A stretch of 64,000 nucleotides of DNA, taken from assembly GCF_020882245.1 (NCBI RefSeq), contig NC_083597.1, positions 60,676,152 to 60,740,151 of the forward strand, given 5' to 3'. The position numbers and the translations under genes are program-made. Numbering within the stretch: position 1 is the first letter of the stretch; every line of letters begins with the position of its first letter. The stretch comes from Rhopalosiphum padi. Its lineage: Eukaryota; Arthropoda; Insecta; Hemiptera; Aphididae. Shown in pieces: positions 11,671 to 25,493 of the stretch. The notes below the pieces were generated by a model that had not been told where the DNA came from, did not search any database, and saw only the letters and a list, made by a program, of their open reading frames with translations.

Positions 11671-14600
11671 TTTGTATTGTTTTTTAAAATATGTCCAACA
11701 AGGACAACCATTTATAAGTTATGAGCAATTTTCCAAAACCATCGCTAAGTTCACACCAACAGTTAACACTTCACTGAACACAGAATTAATTAAAATAATT
11801 AATTTATCTTTAGTTATACATTTATAATCATAGAATCATATATCTGAAATAATTGCATTTATTAATTCAAGTGGCTAAAATGGAATTGGATATTATGTGG
11901 TCTATGTAAGAATGTAAGACTTAGACATAACAATAGATTACAGAATAACATAAAAACTTAAATCACATAATTGGTAAAATAAATAATTTAATAAGTGTGG
12001 TACTAGTATATCACACACCATTTTTACATTAAAAATATAAACCAAATACATTAAATTGTTTGTTATTTAAAAATATCAAATTCAAATATCATTTGATTCA
12101 TATAGGTATATTATGAAGAATCGTATACTTATATATTATATTAAAATTTAAAAAAAAAACAATTATTTTTAATAAATTATTTAAGTGAATAGAAAAAAAT
12201 AATTTCACAACAAGAAAGCGGTGCTTAAACAAAAGTTTTGTTTAAAATGTATAGAAGTTCATCAAAAGGTGGGACCTTTTCAACGAAAATTAACAAGCCG
12301 TAATGAACGATTTTGAATTGTATTTGAAGTGATGTTGACTGTTGGCATGAACTAAGAAGCAGTTTTAGAAAATTGCTTATATCTTTTTAACGACTGTTCA
12401 AAAAATAGTAAAAGCATTCAAGTTTCAAATAATGTTGAGTAGATTTGATTGAATTCTATTACATGTGTACCTAAGTTTATGGACGTACTTGATTCTGTTA
12501 CATATTAAGTTTTGAGCGGAATATTCGTCGTTGGCTATAGTGGTTACTAATTACTATAGTCTATAATGGTTGCGTTAAATTAAAATTAAAAATAAATTAT
12601 AATAAATGAACAAAAATTTAAAGATATTTAATGATATTTAATGTTTATATTTAAATTTCACTAGATACTAATTGTATAAAAAAAAAACAATAATATACGT
12701 AATATCAAAACATTTAAAGTCTATGATTAATATTAAGTTACAAAAACAAAATGACTAAAATTAATCGATGGAAAATTGTTATTTTCAAACTTACGGGGAA
12801 ATTTTGTATTACATTAATAATTTTTATACCAAGAGTTAAAATTTTTATCAAATATAAACTGAAAAACCAGTTATAAAATTTAAAGTTACTATAAATAGAA
12901 ATTACGTAATGATGTATGAATGTTTTCGTTTAAGTATACATAGATACCTATATTACATCAAAATTTGAACTTCAATAATCACTAAATCACTTATAAAATA
13001 TTGTGAATACGTATTTCTGATATTTTTATTTATTATAAATATTAAATACTATATTATGTTATCAATATAAAATGTCATAAATTGTAAAAAAACAAAAATA
13101 GTGAAATATTAAATCTCTATAAATAGAACCAAAGATTTTGAAAATAATTTTAATAAATATGGAAAGGTTCATTAAAATAATTGTATTATATTATGTTTAT
13201 ACTAAACGAACTATATATATAAATAATTTGTGTATTTCTCTAAGGATTTAAAGTTAATATTAAGTTATTAGTTATTAAAAATGCGCAATCCAAAATTAGT
13301 TGAATTGGTAAATAATTATAATATTATCTCTGTGGTCATTGTTCTAAGAGTTAAGAATTTACATTTTAATATAAATTATAATAATCTTTGTTAGTAGTTT
13401 TAAATCTTTATGAATTATATAACCACAATTTTGATTCATAGGTAATCAAAATATTATATTATGATACTTTCAAAAATTATTTTAATTAAAGCGATAATGT
13501 ATAATTATTATTATCTACTAACTTTTTTCAATTTTATTTGGTTGACTAATTTAATTTAATCACAAATAAATGATTAAACTTGATATTGTAAAAAAAGTGA
13601 AAAGATTAATATTCAGATTTTAAAATATGATATTGGGATGTTATATGGCTCACTTTGTGTAGAAAATTTTAGTAACACCTGTGATACAAGTTTGAGCACG
13701 CCTATAGTATACAAACTGCATACTGTTGACCCAACTAATTACTTTTTCACAATCGTCTGTTTATTTTAAATTGCTGTTCTTTGTTAATTGAATATTGTAT
13801 TACATTATTACCTTAAGTTTTCGTCCAAGTGACAGCTTTTTATTAATATTAATGGCCATTAAGCTAATTAATATTAAATAATAACCAATGTTTAAAATTC
13901 TTTGTCGTATATTATTATGATCATTGTAAAATATTTTCCTTAAATTCAGTACGCTAAAAATTATTTATTAAATAACATTTTTTAAATCTACGACTATAAT
14001 ATATATACATATACAATCTTAAAAATTCTTTTAAAATTTAGAATAAGTAGAATAATCACTAATACTGTATAATACTATTATATCCCGGCATAATTAATCA
14101 GATCATATTATGATATTATATAATGAAATATTGAAAATGTCTAAATAGATGCATATAAGTCGTAAATGTTATTTTTAATTATAATATATATTATTACCCA
14201 TCAAATAATATAGGTACCTACTACCCATCTATTATACATACCATGGCCGCGGGCTTTGAGTATTGAAATTGGTACATTTTTTGAAAACTATCGAAAACTT
14301 AAAATCATGTGTGTTTTCTGTCTTTAATTTTTACGAGTATCATAGTGCGTAGGTATAGTGATTTATAGAAAATATTCATGAGATAAATAGCGTGATACAT
14401 GTTTGGATCGTCAATTGGATTTTTCTATTTATAGTTTTATACTTAATAGGTATGTCGTACGTGCGTAATATTTATTCGTATTTTAAAGCTTATCGCCCTT
14501 CGGTGATAAATTATTAAGATAAAGAATGAATAATAGTAATATTATTATAATGTTATTAGTTATTACTGTTATTATTAGTTATATTCGTGTAGTCTGTAGT

Positions 14601-15447
14601 ATGCACCCATTGCAACAGCAGCTGACCTGAAATCTGAATGTTTTACGTTGGTTAGATTTGGTGTGACGTGAAAATTTTCTGAAAGATAAAATGTACTACA
14701 TTTTCACTAAGATTGAAACTTGTAAACTACTGTACTATTTATTTTGTCTATCATTAACTATTTAACACTATATGCAATTAGGATAACTCTGTTTAATAAG
14801 TTGCAATCGTTTGAAAGTTTTTGCAAAAATGGGTGAAAATAAATAAATAAATAAAATGCTGAACGGTTTATATTATTTTTATATGACATAACATATACGG
14901 TATTACCTATACATGTTTTCATACACGTATAAATACCTATATATGTAATAGATATAACATAGACATTAACAATGGGTACTAATTTAGTCTTATTCGCAAG
15001 ATAAGAGTACTTCATTGTTTAAACATTTATCGAATTGAAAATTCACTTTAAAATATACCTAATATTATTTTTATATTCATAAAATACTTTTTTATAGTTT
15101 TGTCTAGTTATTGTATATTCTGTTTTACTACCATAATGCAAGTACCTATGTCCTCTACAAAATAAATTATGTATTTTTATAGCAATGCCTTCTTAAATTT
15201 ATATGATAAACGGGTATAGCAATTTAAATGTGACATTTTTATAGTATAATATATTTGTATTGCAAGATCTTTATTTTTTTGTATTTTTTTTCAAGGATGG
15301 TTTAGAATATTTTAATACCTTACAAATGATTTTTTAAATTAAGAAAAAATTGGGGAACTCTTTTTGCTTTATAGTAAGTGTTAAGTGTAACACAGTGAAT
15401 TGTTATATACATGTTAAATTTAAATTCAATAATAAATCATAGGAAAT
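11671..15447. other. Intergenic, no gene recognised
   Basis: The sequence is very AT-rich with many ATTA/TAAT tracts. No conserved coding frame, RNA gene or element with definable ends was found. Confidence 0.55.
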
Positions 15448-16412
15448 GATTCTGAGCGAATACAGTTTGTCGGTCTATATTTTTAAAAGGATAATTCATT
15501 ATACCGTGTGCTCAATTTTAAAGGTAATAGGAAATATTTCAAACGAGTAACCTTGAATTTGATTCTGATTTTTTTAATTGGGCACAGAACATATAAATAC
15601 ATATGTTTTTGATAAATTTAAATTTTAAACCATTTTTCCGTGCATGTACAGTAAAATAAAAATGTCTTGATCAAGAACCATTGTTTTTAAAACTGGATTT
15701 GGATTGCTTTATTTTTCTGAGCATCTTTGACCTTTATATTTTGATATCTTCAAAATTTACATTTTTAGAACGATCGAAAGTTTCAAATTAGGTAATTTGT
15801 AATTATCGTACTTTTCAAAGGCCTATCATGCATTTATAGGTATTATTATAACAATTTTTTTAAATTCTAATGATAATTTTTTATAAATTCGATATAATAA
15901 TAAATACACTATTTAGTTTTACTAAAAAATTGAGTCAAATACTGACGAATAGCCAAATAAAAGTCAATTTTTTAAAAATATTTAGTACATAAATTTATGC
16001 GGAATTTTGTATTTAATTTTTAAATCTTAGGTATTAATGTATTAATATTTTACGAATTTTGAACTACAAAATAATTTAGATATATATTATTTTCATGATC
16101 TTGCCAAATTTGTAAACATTAGAACTCATAAAAAATTGTTTTTATATATTTTTGATATTTTTTTTTGTTTTAGGAACAACTTTTGAAGAACTTTTCAAGC
16201 TTTTCTTCTCACAAATACAAATTTTATCCTCTATATATCTAGTTTACCTTTCCCCCAACAGTACTAATTAAATTCGATTTGTTATCAGATATCCATTCTC
16301 AACGTTGATGATTTTATGATTTTTACTGCCCAATTAATAGTGACACTCACATTAAAATTAAAATACACATCATTATAAAATCAATACATTTATTATTGAT
16401 GTGCTCAGAATC
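15448..16412. repeat. 965-bp repeat with inverted GATTCTGAGC ends
   Basis: The left end is GATTCTGAGC (15448-15457). The right end is GCTCAGAATC (16403-16412), its exact reverse complement. The interior holds TTTTCTCACAAATACAAATTT- and AAAATCAATACATTTATT-type blocks found in sister copies. Size and lack of coding fit a non-autonomous, MITE-like element of the same family as at 10995, 23228 and 42753. Confidence 0.7.
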
Positions 16413-17230
16413 TAATACATAAATGTATGTTTCTATAGTGTTTTGAAAAAGTTTAGATAGGTTATTATAAATATGATGAGTCATTGTTGGTATGAATGTA
16501 GGATGTATTCAATAATATATTTACCGAAAATACACTATAATAATGAATTAATGAACAACGATTCTATTATTTTGTTATATATAATAATTAACAATAGTCT
16601 ATAATTATGTAATTATTATTTATTATTATTATTAACATCAAACGTGAGTTGTTATAAAATAAATAATAAGATTAATAGCACAACATTTATGTAAGTATTT
16701 AGTACTGTATAGTAATATAGTATTATATAAAGAGATAATAAGACAGTATAGGTAAAAAATTTACTATAATTCTAGATTTTGTATTTTAATTTATTTTAAA
16801 TATGATATAAATCATATTCTTTTATCGTTGATCATTTCAATAGTATTTTATAATTTAATATAATTAGGCAGAAGTAAAGTGTTTTATTATATTGTTTAAT
16901 CATTTTTAATTTAATGCTTTCATTACTATCTTATTTCCTTTCGAATGATCGAATCGTAGACATTTATTGCCGTAATCTAACCATCTAACTGTAATGAACG
17001 TTGGATATTGGATGTTAAAACGATTTTGATTCACAAAGCATTAAAAAAAAATTAATTCAACAATTGTTTTTCTAAGTATTTTTTCTTTCTTGTAAAGTTT
17101 TTCATCTAAACGAATAAAGTCTATTTTATAGCTCATTAAAGCAAGGAATTGTATTGGTCCCAGTCACATACGTGGGGGGCAGAAACACCCTTAGGAAGGG
17201 GTAGGTTAAGCTGACAATAGTACGATTTAT
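16413..17230. other. Intergenic, upstream of the CaMKII promoter region
   Basis: AT-rich with no frame or repeat recognised. The base composition changes sharply at about 17260. Confidence 0.5.
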
Positions 17231-17962
17231 CTATGTACGTATATAAAATTCATATATATATATAAAATTTAAAGAAAAAAGAGCGAATTGTGGTGGCGGA
17301 GACTTCGTACATCGGTGACGCAGGACGAGGAAGTTGTAGTGAACTAGTGAAGGACTGGTAGAAGGAAGAATGTACACTGTACATATCACGCGCGGCTGTG
17401 TCAGCAGCGACGGCGGCGCGTATACACATACAAAAGGGGCGCCGGCGTCTGATATCGAGCACAAGCTGCGGCGGCGGCGGCTCCACTACGCTACACCATT
17501 ATAATAGAGGGATGTCAACAAGTAGCTCGGCGGTCCGCACGAGACGTGCCGAACTTTGCCGACCGGCCGCCGCCGCCGACGCCGTCTGCGGTATTGATTG
17601 TGGAACGGCGCCCGCAGAGCACCCGCACCGGCGTCCGCGGCGTTACGCACTGCACACAAGACTTACACACACACACATATACACACAGACACAAACACCT
17701 ATACACACACACACACTCACACGCGATCGCGCGCGCACCCAAACGCAAACGCGAACGCTAACGCGGCACACGCTTACACCGCACGCCGACGTACTGTGCT
17801 GCACGCAGTAGACACACGGTTCGAACGCCGAACGCGGGACCCCTCGGTTTAATTTTTTTTTTAAACAAACTATAATCTAACCATACATATACTACACACA
17901 TACACCTACACCCACGTATAAACACACACACGGCACACGGCACACGAACACCGCACGACACG
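17231..17962 (+). promoter_or_regulatory. CaMKII: CpG-rich promoter and 5'UTR block of CaMKII
   Basis: From about 17280 the sequence becomes GC- and CpG-rich (GCGGCGGCGGC, CCGCCGCCGCCG, GCGATCGCGCGCGC), in contrast with both flanks, and runs into the start codon at 17963. A TATAAAATT stretch lies near 17265. Dense CA-rich tracts (17667-17725 and 17895-17960) would sit in the 5'UTR. Several upstream ATGs are present (for example 17512), so upstream open frames are possible. The transcription start cannot be fixed from sequence alone. CpG-rich unmethylated starts are usual for broadly or neurally expressed aphid genes (general knowledge). Confidence 0.6.
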
Positions 17963-18027
17963 ATGGCCGCGCCGCTCGTATGTACGCGATTTAGTGACAA
18001 TTACGAACTTAAAGAAGAACTCGGAAA
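17963..18027 (+). CDS. CaMKII: CaMKII exon 1 (start codon, N-terminus)
   Basis: It encodes MAAPLVCTRFSDNYELKEEL plus G and part of K22, and ends in phase 2 before GTAAGT at 18028. The ATG in ACACGATGG context is the first in this frame and gives the N-terminus conserved among insects. Confidence 0.95.
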
Positions 18028-20189
18028 GTAAGTACCTATATATTATATAAACGCACTTATCACGACGCCTCGTGTTGTACGCATTTATCTCCGGGCGATG
18101 TATATTTTGTACTATTATTTTTATTACCTACGTTCGTCGCCTTGGATATCGACGACGACGATGTGTTATACGATTATATTATCTGTAATATTATATACAT
18201 GCCGCAGTGACATAATATTAGTATAGTATATATACAGTGTACTATGGTAAGCGCTGAGTATAGATTACGAATTTTTTTTCTTACCAGATATATTTACCTA
18301 CATTTTTCGTATAAGCGCACCTGTAATTTTTTTTCTCCTATCGTTCGTTTCAGCCTAGCTGGGGACCCCCGTGTTTTCTCGCGGGCGCCTGTTTGGCATC
18401 GATTATCCCATCGACATCCGCCAATAACGCGCATGTTATATTATGAAATTATTATGCATGCGTTATTATTTAGTGTTTGCTCTATTATTACGTGACCCCC
18501 TGTTCCTCCACAAAACAATAGGAATTCAACCACTCGACGACGACGAATTCCCAATGGTTTATTTTCCGTCTGTGCGTCGGCGGGGACGTAATCCTCGTTT
18601 AGGGATTTCGCACATATTCAACGCGAATCGATAAAGCGTCGTCGTCGGTGGTGGCGGCGGCGGCGGCATCTAAGTCCGGCGAATGTTCTACTGCCGCGCA
18701 TGTGTGTGTATTTATTATATACGCGAACTCACACACACACGGGTATAGGATGTAATATATATATATATATATATGTGTATACCTATAAGGTGAAAGTAAG
18801 AGTAATAATATACTTTGTGCCCTAGGCGAAAACAAGTTTACATCATGTGGCTGTGCTCTATAGACATCATGTGTATAATATATATATATTGTGCACATAT
18901 TATACACACGCCGTCATTGCCCCATACGTGTTTTACATGTATTACGCGGTGGCAAGGACTGTAGGGATTTGACTGACGAACCGCAGCAGTGCAACAACAC
19001 GTTTACAAAATTAGATCAGGTCATCGGGGCCTCCCTCTCATCCCCTCCCACAAACCCGTCCACTATACGTACTCATGCGTGCACACACATAACAGCACAA
19101 TCACATATTCACGCACACATACTCGCGTAGACCCTCCGTTCCTCCGTCACTTCCACTGGCTCTGTAACCGCGTACCGTATATAATATATATATATACATA
19201 TTTATTTATTTATATACACATAGAGTTTATTATATACTATATATGCCATACGTCATAGACGTTAAATTGTCGTAATGCACGTGCTCATAAATCACGTGCC
19301 ATCGCTTTTAGGACGGCGGCGCCTCACCGAGATGTGTATTAAAATCATGTATAATATAATTTGTGTAGGTATAATATACGAATATATAGAAGTACAACTG
19401 CATAATATTACTATAGTCTATGGGTATCATATTCTATACATATATTATTATGAAATTATTATTATCACGGGAGGCGCAGTCGATTGACAACTCTGATTTC
19501 GGTACGTGCGCAGTGATCGAAGGATGCCGTTGACATACATACCATTAAAATATATATATCTTCTATATCCATACGCCAAATTGTTATTAGTTATTTCATT
19601 AGGTATCATTATTCATTACTATTATCGCGTTTGAGTAAGTAAATATATAAAGGATGAAAAATTGGTCCTCAACACGAAATTGGGGTGAAATCTATATAAT
19701 GTATTTTATTATCATTGGCTATTTGTAATTAATAAATGTGTTTAATATCCTGCAGATTGATTATAAATCGTAATATTATTATTAATTTCATGGAATATAA
19801 TGAATATATATATATAATATATATTCATCGATCGTGCAATAAAATTTTCGTAAAGGATAACAAAATATGATAAACGTGATTGGGATGAGATGGAAACAAA
19901 ATATTTTATGTCATGATATATATATAAATGGTGAGCGGTAGATGATGAAAGGTAGAGAAAGGGTGGGTGTAGATGCCAATTCGTGTTGCTTGTCATTGTT
20001 GGACAACCGGGTGCTGGGTTTATTGAACTTCTCTCTCTATCTTTTTCACTCTCTCTTTCTCTCTTTCTCTCCCTCTCTCTTACTAACCACCCTCTTCACT
20101 CTCTTGTACTCTCATCATCTCCGTTTCCTCCCCTACTTCAGTTTTATGCGTCCCAACCACCACCACTTTGGACCCTTCCATGTCTTTAT

Positions 20190-20225
<36 letters not shown>

Positions 20226-23200
20226 TACTACATATACCAGTAGTAATACGACTGTGAATTTTAGCAAGCATGCGCCTTTTAATGACCCTTATGACACTAT
20301 TTCTCTCTGGAGTGGCGCTCTATATGAGTCCTTAACCTTTCGTTGCGCTTATATTATTATTATTATTATTATTACTTCATGACTCTGGTGTGAATTTTCA
20401 TTTTTTCCCTTTTCTTTCTCGGTGGTTTGTTCGTTTGGTAAGCATACTAACCCTCAGCACTGTAGCAACCACAAGAGCGAATCGATATGCGCGGCATGTG
20501 TAGTGTAATGTGAATCCGATAAGCGGGTAGGTTTTTGTTCTCGGTATGCAGCAGAAGATGCGTAATGTAAGCCTCGATATCACTATTATATCCTCCTCCC
20601 CTTTCTATTTCGGCACACATTTTCACCGCTGTCAAATATGTAGCCACAATGGTTTGAACATAACACATCGACGTAACTAGTGAGCTTACTATAGACGTTT
20701 TTAGCCCCCCCCCTCCATAAGTTTTTATTTTTTAGCTCCTCCTGGTTAAAACTTAAATTTTGATATGAAAAAAAACTGTTACGATGGGTTAAAAGTGAAA
20801 ATAATTCATAGTCACTATAAAACCTCTAGAACAAGATTGCTACAACTCAAAATGCATTAATTTAAGCTCAACATGCTTTTAAAAGTAACAAAACAATATT
20901 TGCTTTATGGTAGTACAATTTTTAAATATTTACCAGTTAATTATACTGAAGTCAAAATTTAGAACTACCTTATTTCAAAGAGTTTCTTGAGCAAAATAAA
21001 AACTAATTTTTGTGTTGATTGGAAAACAGTAATATTTAGAGTGTTGGTGGTATGCGTATGCATTTTATAATTTGTGATATTCTAGCGCCATTCTATGAAA
21101 TACGTCAATCTATCAGCAGTCATGTATTTTCAAATAGATACATTTTATCACCATATCTAAAAATATGTAAGTCTTTTATTCACTTAAAAAATAATATTAT
21201 AAGTCTAATTTTTTGGGTTTAAGAAAGTGTTTTTAATATTATAATAATTGTAGAAGTCATATTAAAACACACATCTGTTCATCTGTAAGTAATTAAGTTT
21301 ATTATTTCAAATTCATAGGAAAAAACTCTTTAAAATATCTTAGTTTTAAATTTTGAATAGGTTTTCTTAAAACTATAATTTTTTTGCCTTGACAGTCTTA
21401 TTTTAGAGGTGCGAAATATATATATATAAATATAATTACTATTATACTAAAGTGCAAGTTTATGTATGAGAAAAATGAAAATATGCATCAACATATCATG
21501 TATGACCCAAAAATCTGATTCAGTTTTCAAGCTATAATAAACAAAGAAAAATAACGTTTTGATGAGATTATCGATAATAATATTTTATAAATATTTGTAT
21601 CTAAATATAGGTGTATGTAGTTATAAAATATATGTATTAAACATATTTTATTTTTAACGATTGTGCAGATTTTTAAGGACTCTTTGTGACTTTAGTAACG
21701 CTTATGATGCTTACACTGCTTATTTTGAACTTTTGTTTTTCAAGACTCTAGACGTGTAACTATTAAATCCTAGTCACATCTATAGTGGCAAGACTATAAA
21801 AATTAAACAAATATAAATAATAATAATAGTAATATTCGTCGATAGCATTTCATCAAACTTAATATGATTATCTCTTGATATCTGTTGACACGTAGGTAGA
21901 TATTATGTTAGCGGTCAACTGTCGTAAATATTGCTGTACTTGTCTGTTTTATTTTTTCTACAACAACAGCCGATGCAGACCTTATTCTAACTGACTAAAA
22001 CCTAAATTGTTAAATTAGTTAGAAATACCTAAATAATTACAATTGACTGATAATAAATTTATGAATTGTTGCAGTTGAAATAAAATAATTTGGTGTATTC
22101 ATATTTTGATTCATTATTTTCATAATTCCGTTCCATTATAATAATTAGAATATTGAAATAATAAGAATTTGTTGATTTTAGAAACCACCCTTCATATTTC
22201 CATTACACCACCCACTTGAGTCAAAACATCCTACTTTGGGCGTAACTCCGACAGGGAAAAATCTTTAGCATAAGACCTAGTTTGAGATGTGTTTATATTA
22301 TGTATTATAATATTATAATGCAAGTCTGACGTAATACCGGAAATATTATTTCGCGATCGAAGTCGGTATCTGTTGCAGCGGGATAGTATTGTACTATAGT
22401 AATGTGTATATATATTATATATAATACTACATAATATATGTGTATTCATGTGTCCTTTGACCTTTTGTTACCTATATACATCGAATACTAGTATTCTTAT
22501 TTATCTCGATATCTATGTAGTATGTATAATAATACTTATAATAATATACATATTATAATAGTCGGTTGTGCGACATATGCGTTTTGCGTTGAGTAAAATC
22601 AATTCGCATCGGCTGTCGCTATGACGACAGTTTCATTGTACTCAACTCAGGTGTGCTCAACCTTTTGGTTTATGGTGCGCGGGGGTGGTGTGTGGTTAGG
22701 TTAGTGTCACCGTAAATCAACATTAATACATTATACCCTACCACCAGTACCACCGAATTCCCACCTAATTTGTATACATATATTAGATAAACGGTCTATC
22801 GTGCCGTAGCAGATAGATTTCACGTCACGACAAAATACGCAATGCCCCAGTAATAATTGAACCATTCGTTATTAAAACGTTTCGGAAGCTGAGAATTTAT
22901 ATATAATAAGTACATGCATAATATATTTGCTTATATATTTCATATTTATACTTTTAACAGTTGCTGTTTTTCGAGTGAATTTTAGAATTTTTAAAACAAA
23001 CAAAAAAAGGGATTTCTAAAATATTCATCGTTCGTGTATTTGTATATTTATTATGCATGCTCGAGACTCTTTGAAAAAAAACACACGCAGAGTATTGATC
23101 AAATAATTAATATTGTTTTAGCAAAAACTGACCTCAATCTTTATAATATTATTCGTACGGAAAAAAATTCAATTTTGATATCATTATTTCTGACAGCAGT

Positions 23201-25426
23201 TGTTATTATAACGTTACAGAACTTTTTGATTCTGAGCGGAGCGATGAATACAAATTGATTTTACAATGATGTGTGTGGTTTTATTTTTGTTAGTATGTTT
23301 ATTTGTTTTATAGAACTAAAATGTTTTGATTTTCCATTTTAATATATTTTAGTTGGAAAATGAATCTAGTTGGTACTAGTTTTGGGGAGACAAAATTGAA
23401 AATTCCAAATACTTTTTAAAATAATGGGGGGGGGGGGGGAGAATAGTGAAAGATTTTTTACACAAAACTGATTTTCTTATTTTCTTATTATTCTAATACA
23501 ATAATCATACATATATGTACTTTACATTTACATAAAATATTTATATTAAGATTTTGTATACATGATATAATTGTTGAGCTTTTTATAGATTTTTAGATTT
23601 TTGACTTATTAATTTTTCTTTATTTATAAAGACAATGCTTGTGTGCGCGAGTAAGTGATTCAAAGCTAAATCTATTGCACTAATAGTTCTAATTTGGTAC
23701 ATAGGTAATCCCGATGATGTGCACCTCGAAGCCAATTTTTTAAATACTGCATTTTACAGAGGAGCTCTACAACAAATTTTGGCTCACAAAAATCGAATTT
23801 TTTAGGTTAAGGTTTAAGGTTACTATTGGTTACAGATAATAACATAGGAAACAATCTCCATAGGAAAAAATCACATGGTGTCAAATCGCGAGATCGAGGT
23901 GACGAGGTGGGTAGGTGTGGTGTTTAGACGCGTTCTTCGCGAACTTGATGGGGCAATATGTGGTCGGGTGATGAAGAATTTCATGAACCGAGTACTCACG
24001 TGTAGGGCTAGTTTGGTATAGTGGTAAAACAAGTGGGTAACTCCTCCATTATTTCATTTAAATTTTTGTAGGTTGGTAGTGTTGATACATAAACTGCAAG
24101 AAATTAACCCAACTAGTTATGATTTAATAATATTTTAACGAAGTTATCAATTTTGTATTAGAATCTGTCCTCTGCGTATAGAGATTATTAACTTATGTAT
24201 TTTTTATATGAATGGTGAACTGCAATAGCTGGGTGATGACAGAGTAGAGCTTAAGAAGATTTAGCTGATGTACTTCTCTTGATATGATTAAAACAATTTG
24301 AATGATCATGAGGATGTTTTCTGAGATGTTAAAATATCATAAAATGGTAGTCATATATTATACAATACATAATTAATATGTATGAAATAAACATATATAT
24401 AAAACATATATATAAAAAAGGGCGAGATGTACTGTGTTACCTAGGTATAGTGGTTTACAATGCGATTTCTCAGTATGCTATATTTTTCTATAAATCTTAA
24501 ATATTATCTTTACAAGTTAATATGATAATTACGAGTATATAGTTCATTATTCCAATCTAATTTTATACAATTTTAACGGATAATTATTTCTAATGTCACA
24601 AAATTAGAAAAAATATATGTGAATTAATAATAAAATAAATCGTAAATAATTTGTGTATTATGATGTATATACTATATACGTACATACCTATATAGCTATA
24701 ATATGCCTATAAAGCTCAAATGAATCACGTTTCAATAAACTTTTTCTTTAATATTTAAAGTTTATATACTATAGTATACTATACTTTTTATAATAAATGC
24801 TTTTTTAACATGTTTTAATTTAACTGACTGAATTTATTCCGTTGGCATACCTCCAAAATACTCAATTTTTGATATCCTAAATTGTAAATGCGTATGGCGT
24901 GTTTGGTTTAAAACCAACAAACCTCATATTATTTAATTATAGGTAATGGGTATTTATGTATCAAATTTAAATTAAGGACCACCATAAATTTAAAAATTTG
25001 ATTAGTTATTGGAACCTAAATTGGCTAAATTAGAAAACAAATCTGATAGTTTTACAAAAAAACAATGTATCTAGGTATAAAAATTAATTAAGAATGTTAA
25101 ACGGATTACCAGTGGATATATAACCTGTAAATCGTTTCACTTGTCAATTCGCAGACATACTCGTGCGTACACACACATATTTACATTTCGTTCAATTGTC
25201 TACATATTCCTGCAACGTTCCAAGGACTATTGGTAGGTCTTCGCCAGTTGGGGAACGAACGAGAAATGAGATTTACAATTGATAATTAGGCCAATTGTAA
25301 GGATTCGAGGGAGTAGAGGGTAAATACACACATGTATTTATAATATACACTGTACGTTACGTTATAACTTATAAATATAAGTTGTAATATAAGGGTGGTC
25401 AATGAATACACAATGCAGACATATTG

Positions 25427-25493
<67 letters not shown>

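Noticed and set aside
11439..11827. Opposite-strand open frames of 79-90 codons
   Set aside because: They fall largely within the right end of a GATTCTGAGCGGAG repeat copy, and the products show no known domain.
17398..17811. 137-codon open frame in the CaMKII 5' region, and several overlapping ones on both strands
   Set aside because: The products are Thr/His or Cys/Val repeats from CA/TG-rich DNA, and GC-rich composition explains the absence of stops.
19942..20382. 146-codon open frame in intron 1
   Set aside because: It translates CT and CA simple repeats (Leu/Ser/Phe then Thr/His runs) and lacks any family resemblance.
25432..25491. CRISPR-like regular repeats
   Set aside because: These are simple dinucleotide microsatellites with no spacers, in a eukaryotic genome.
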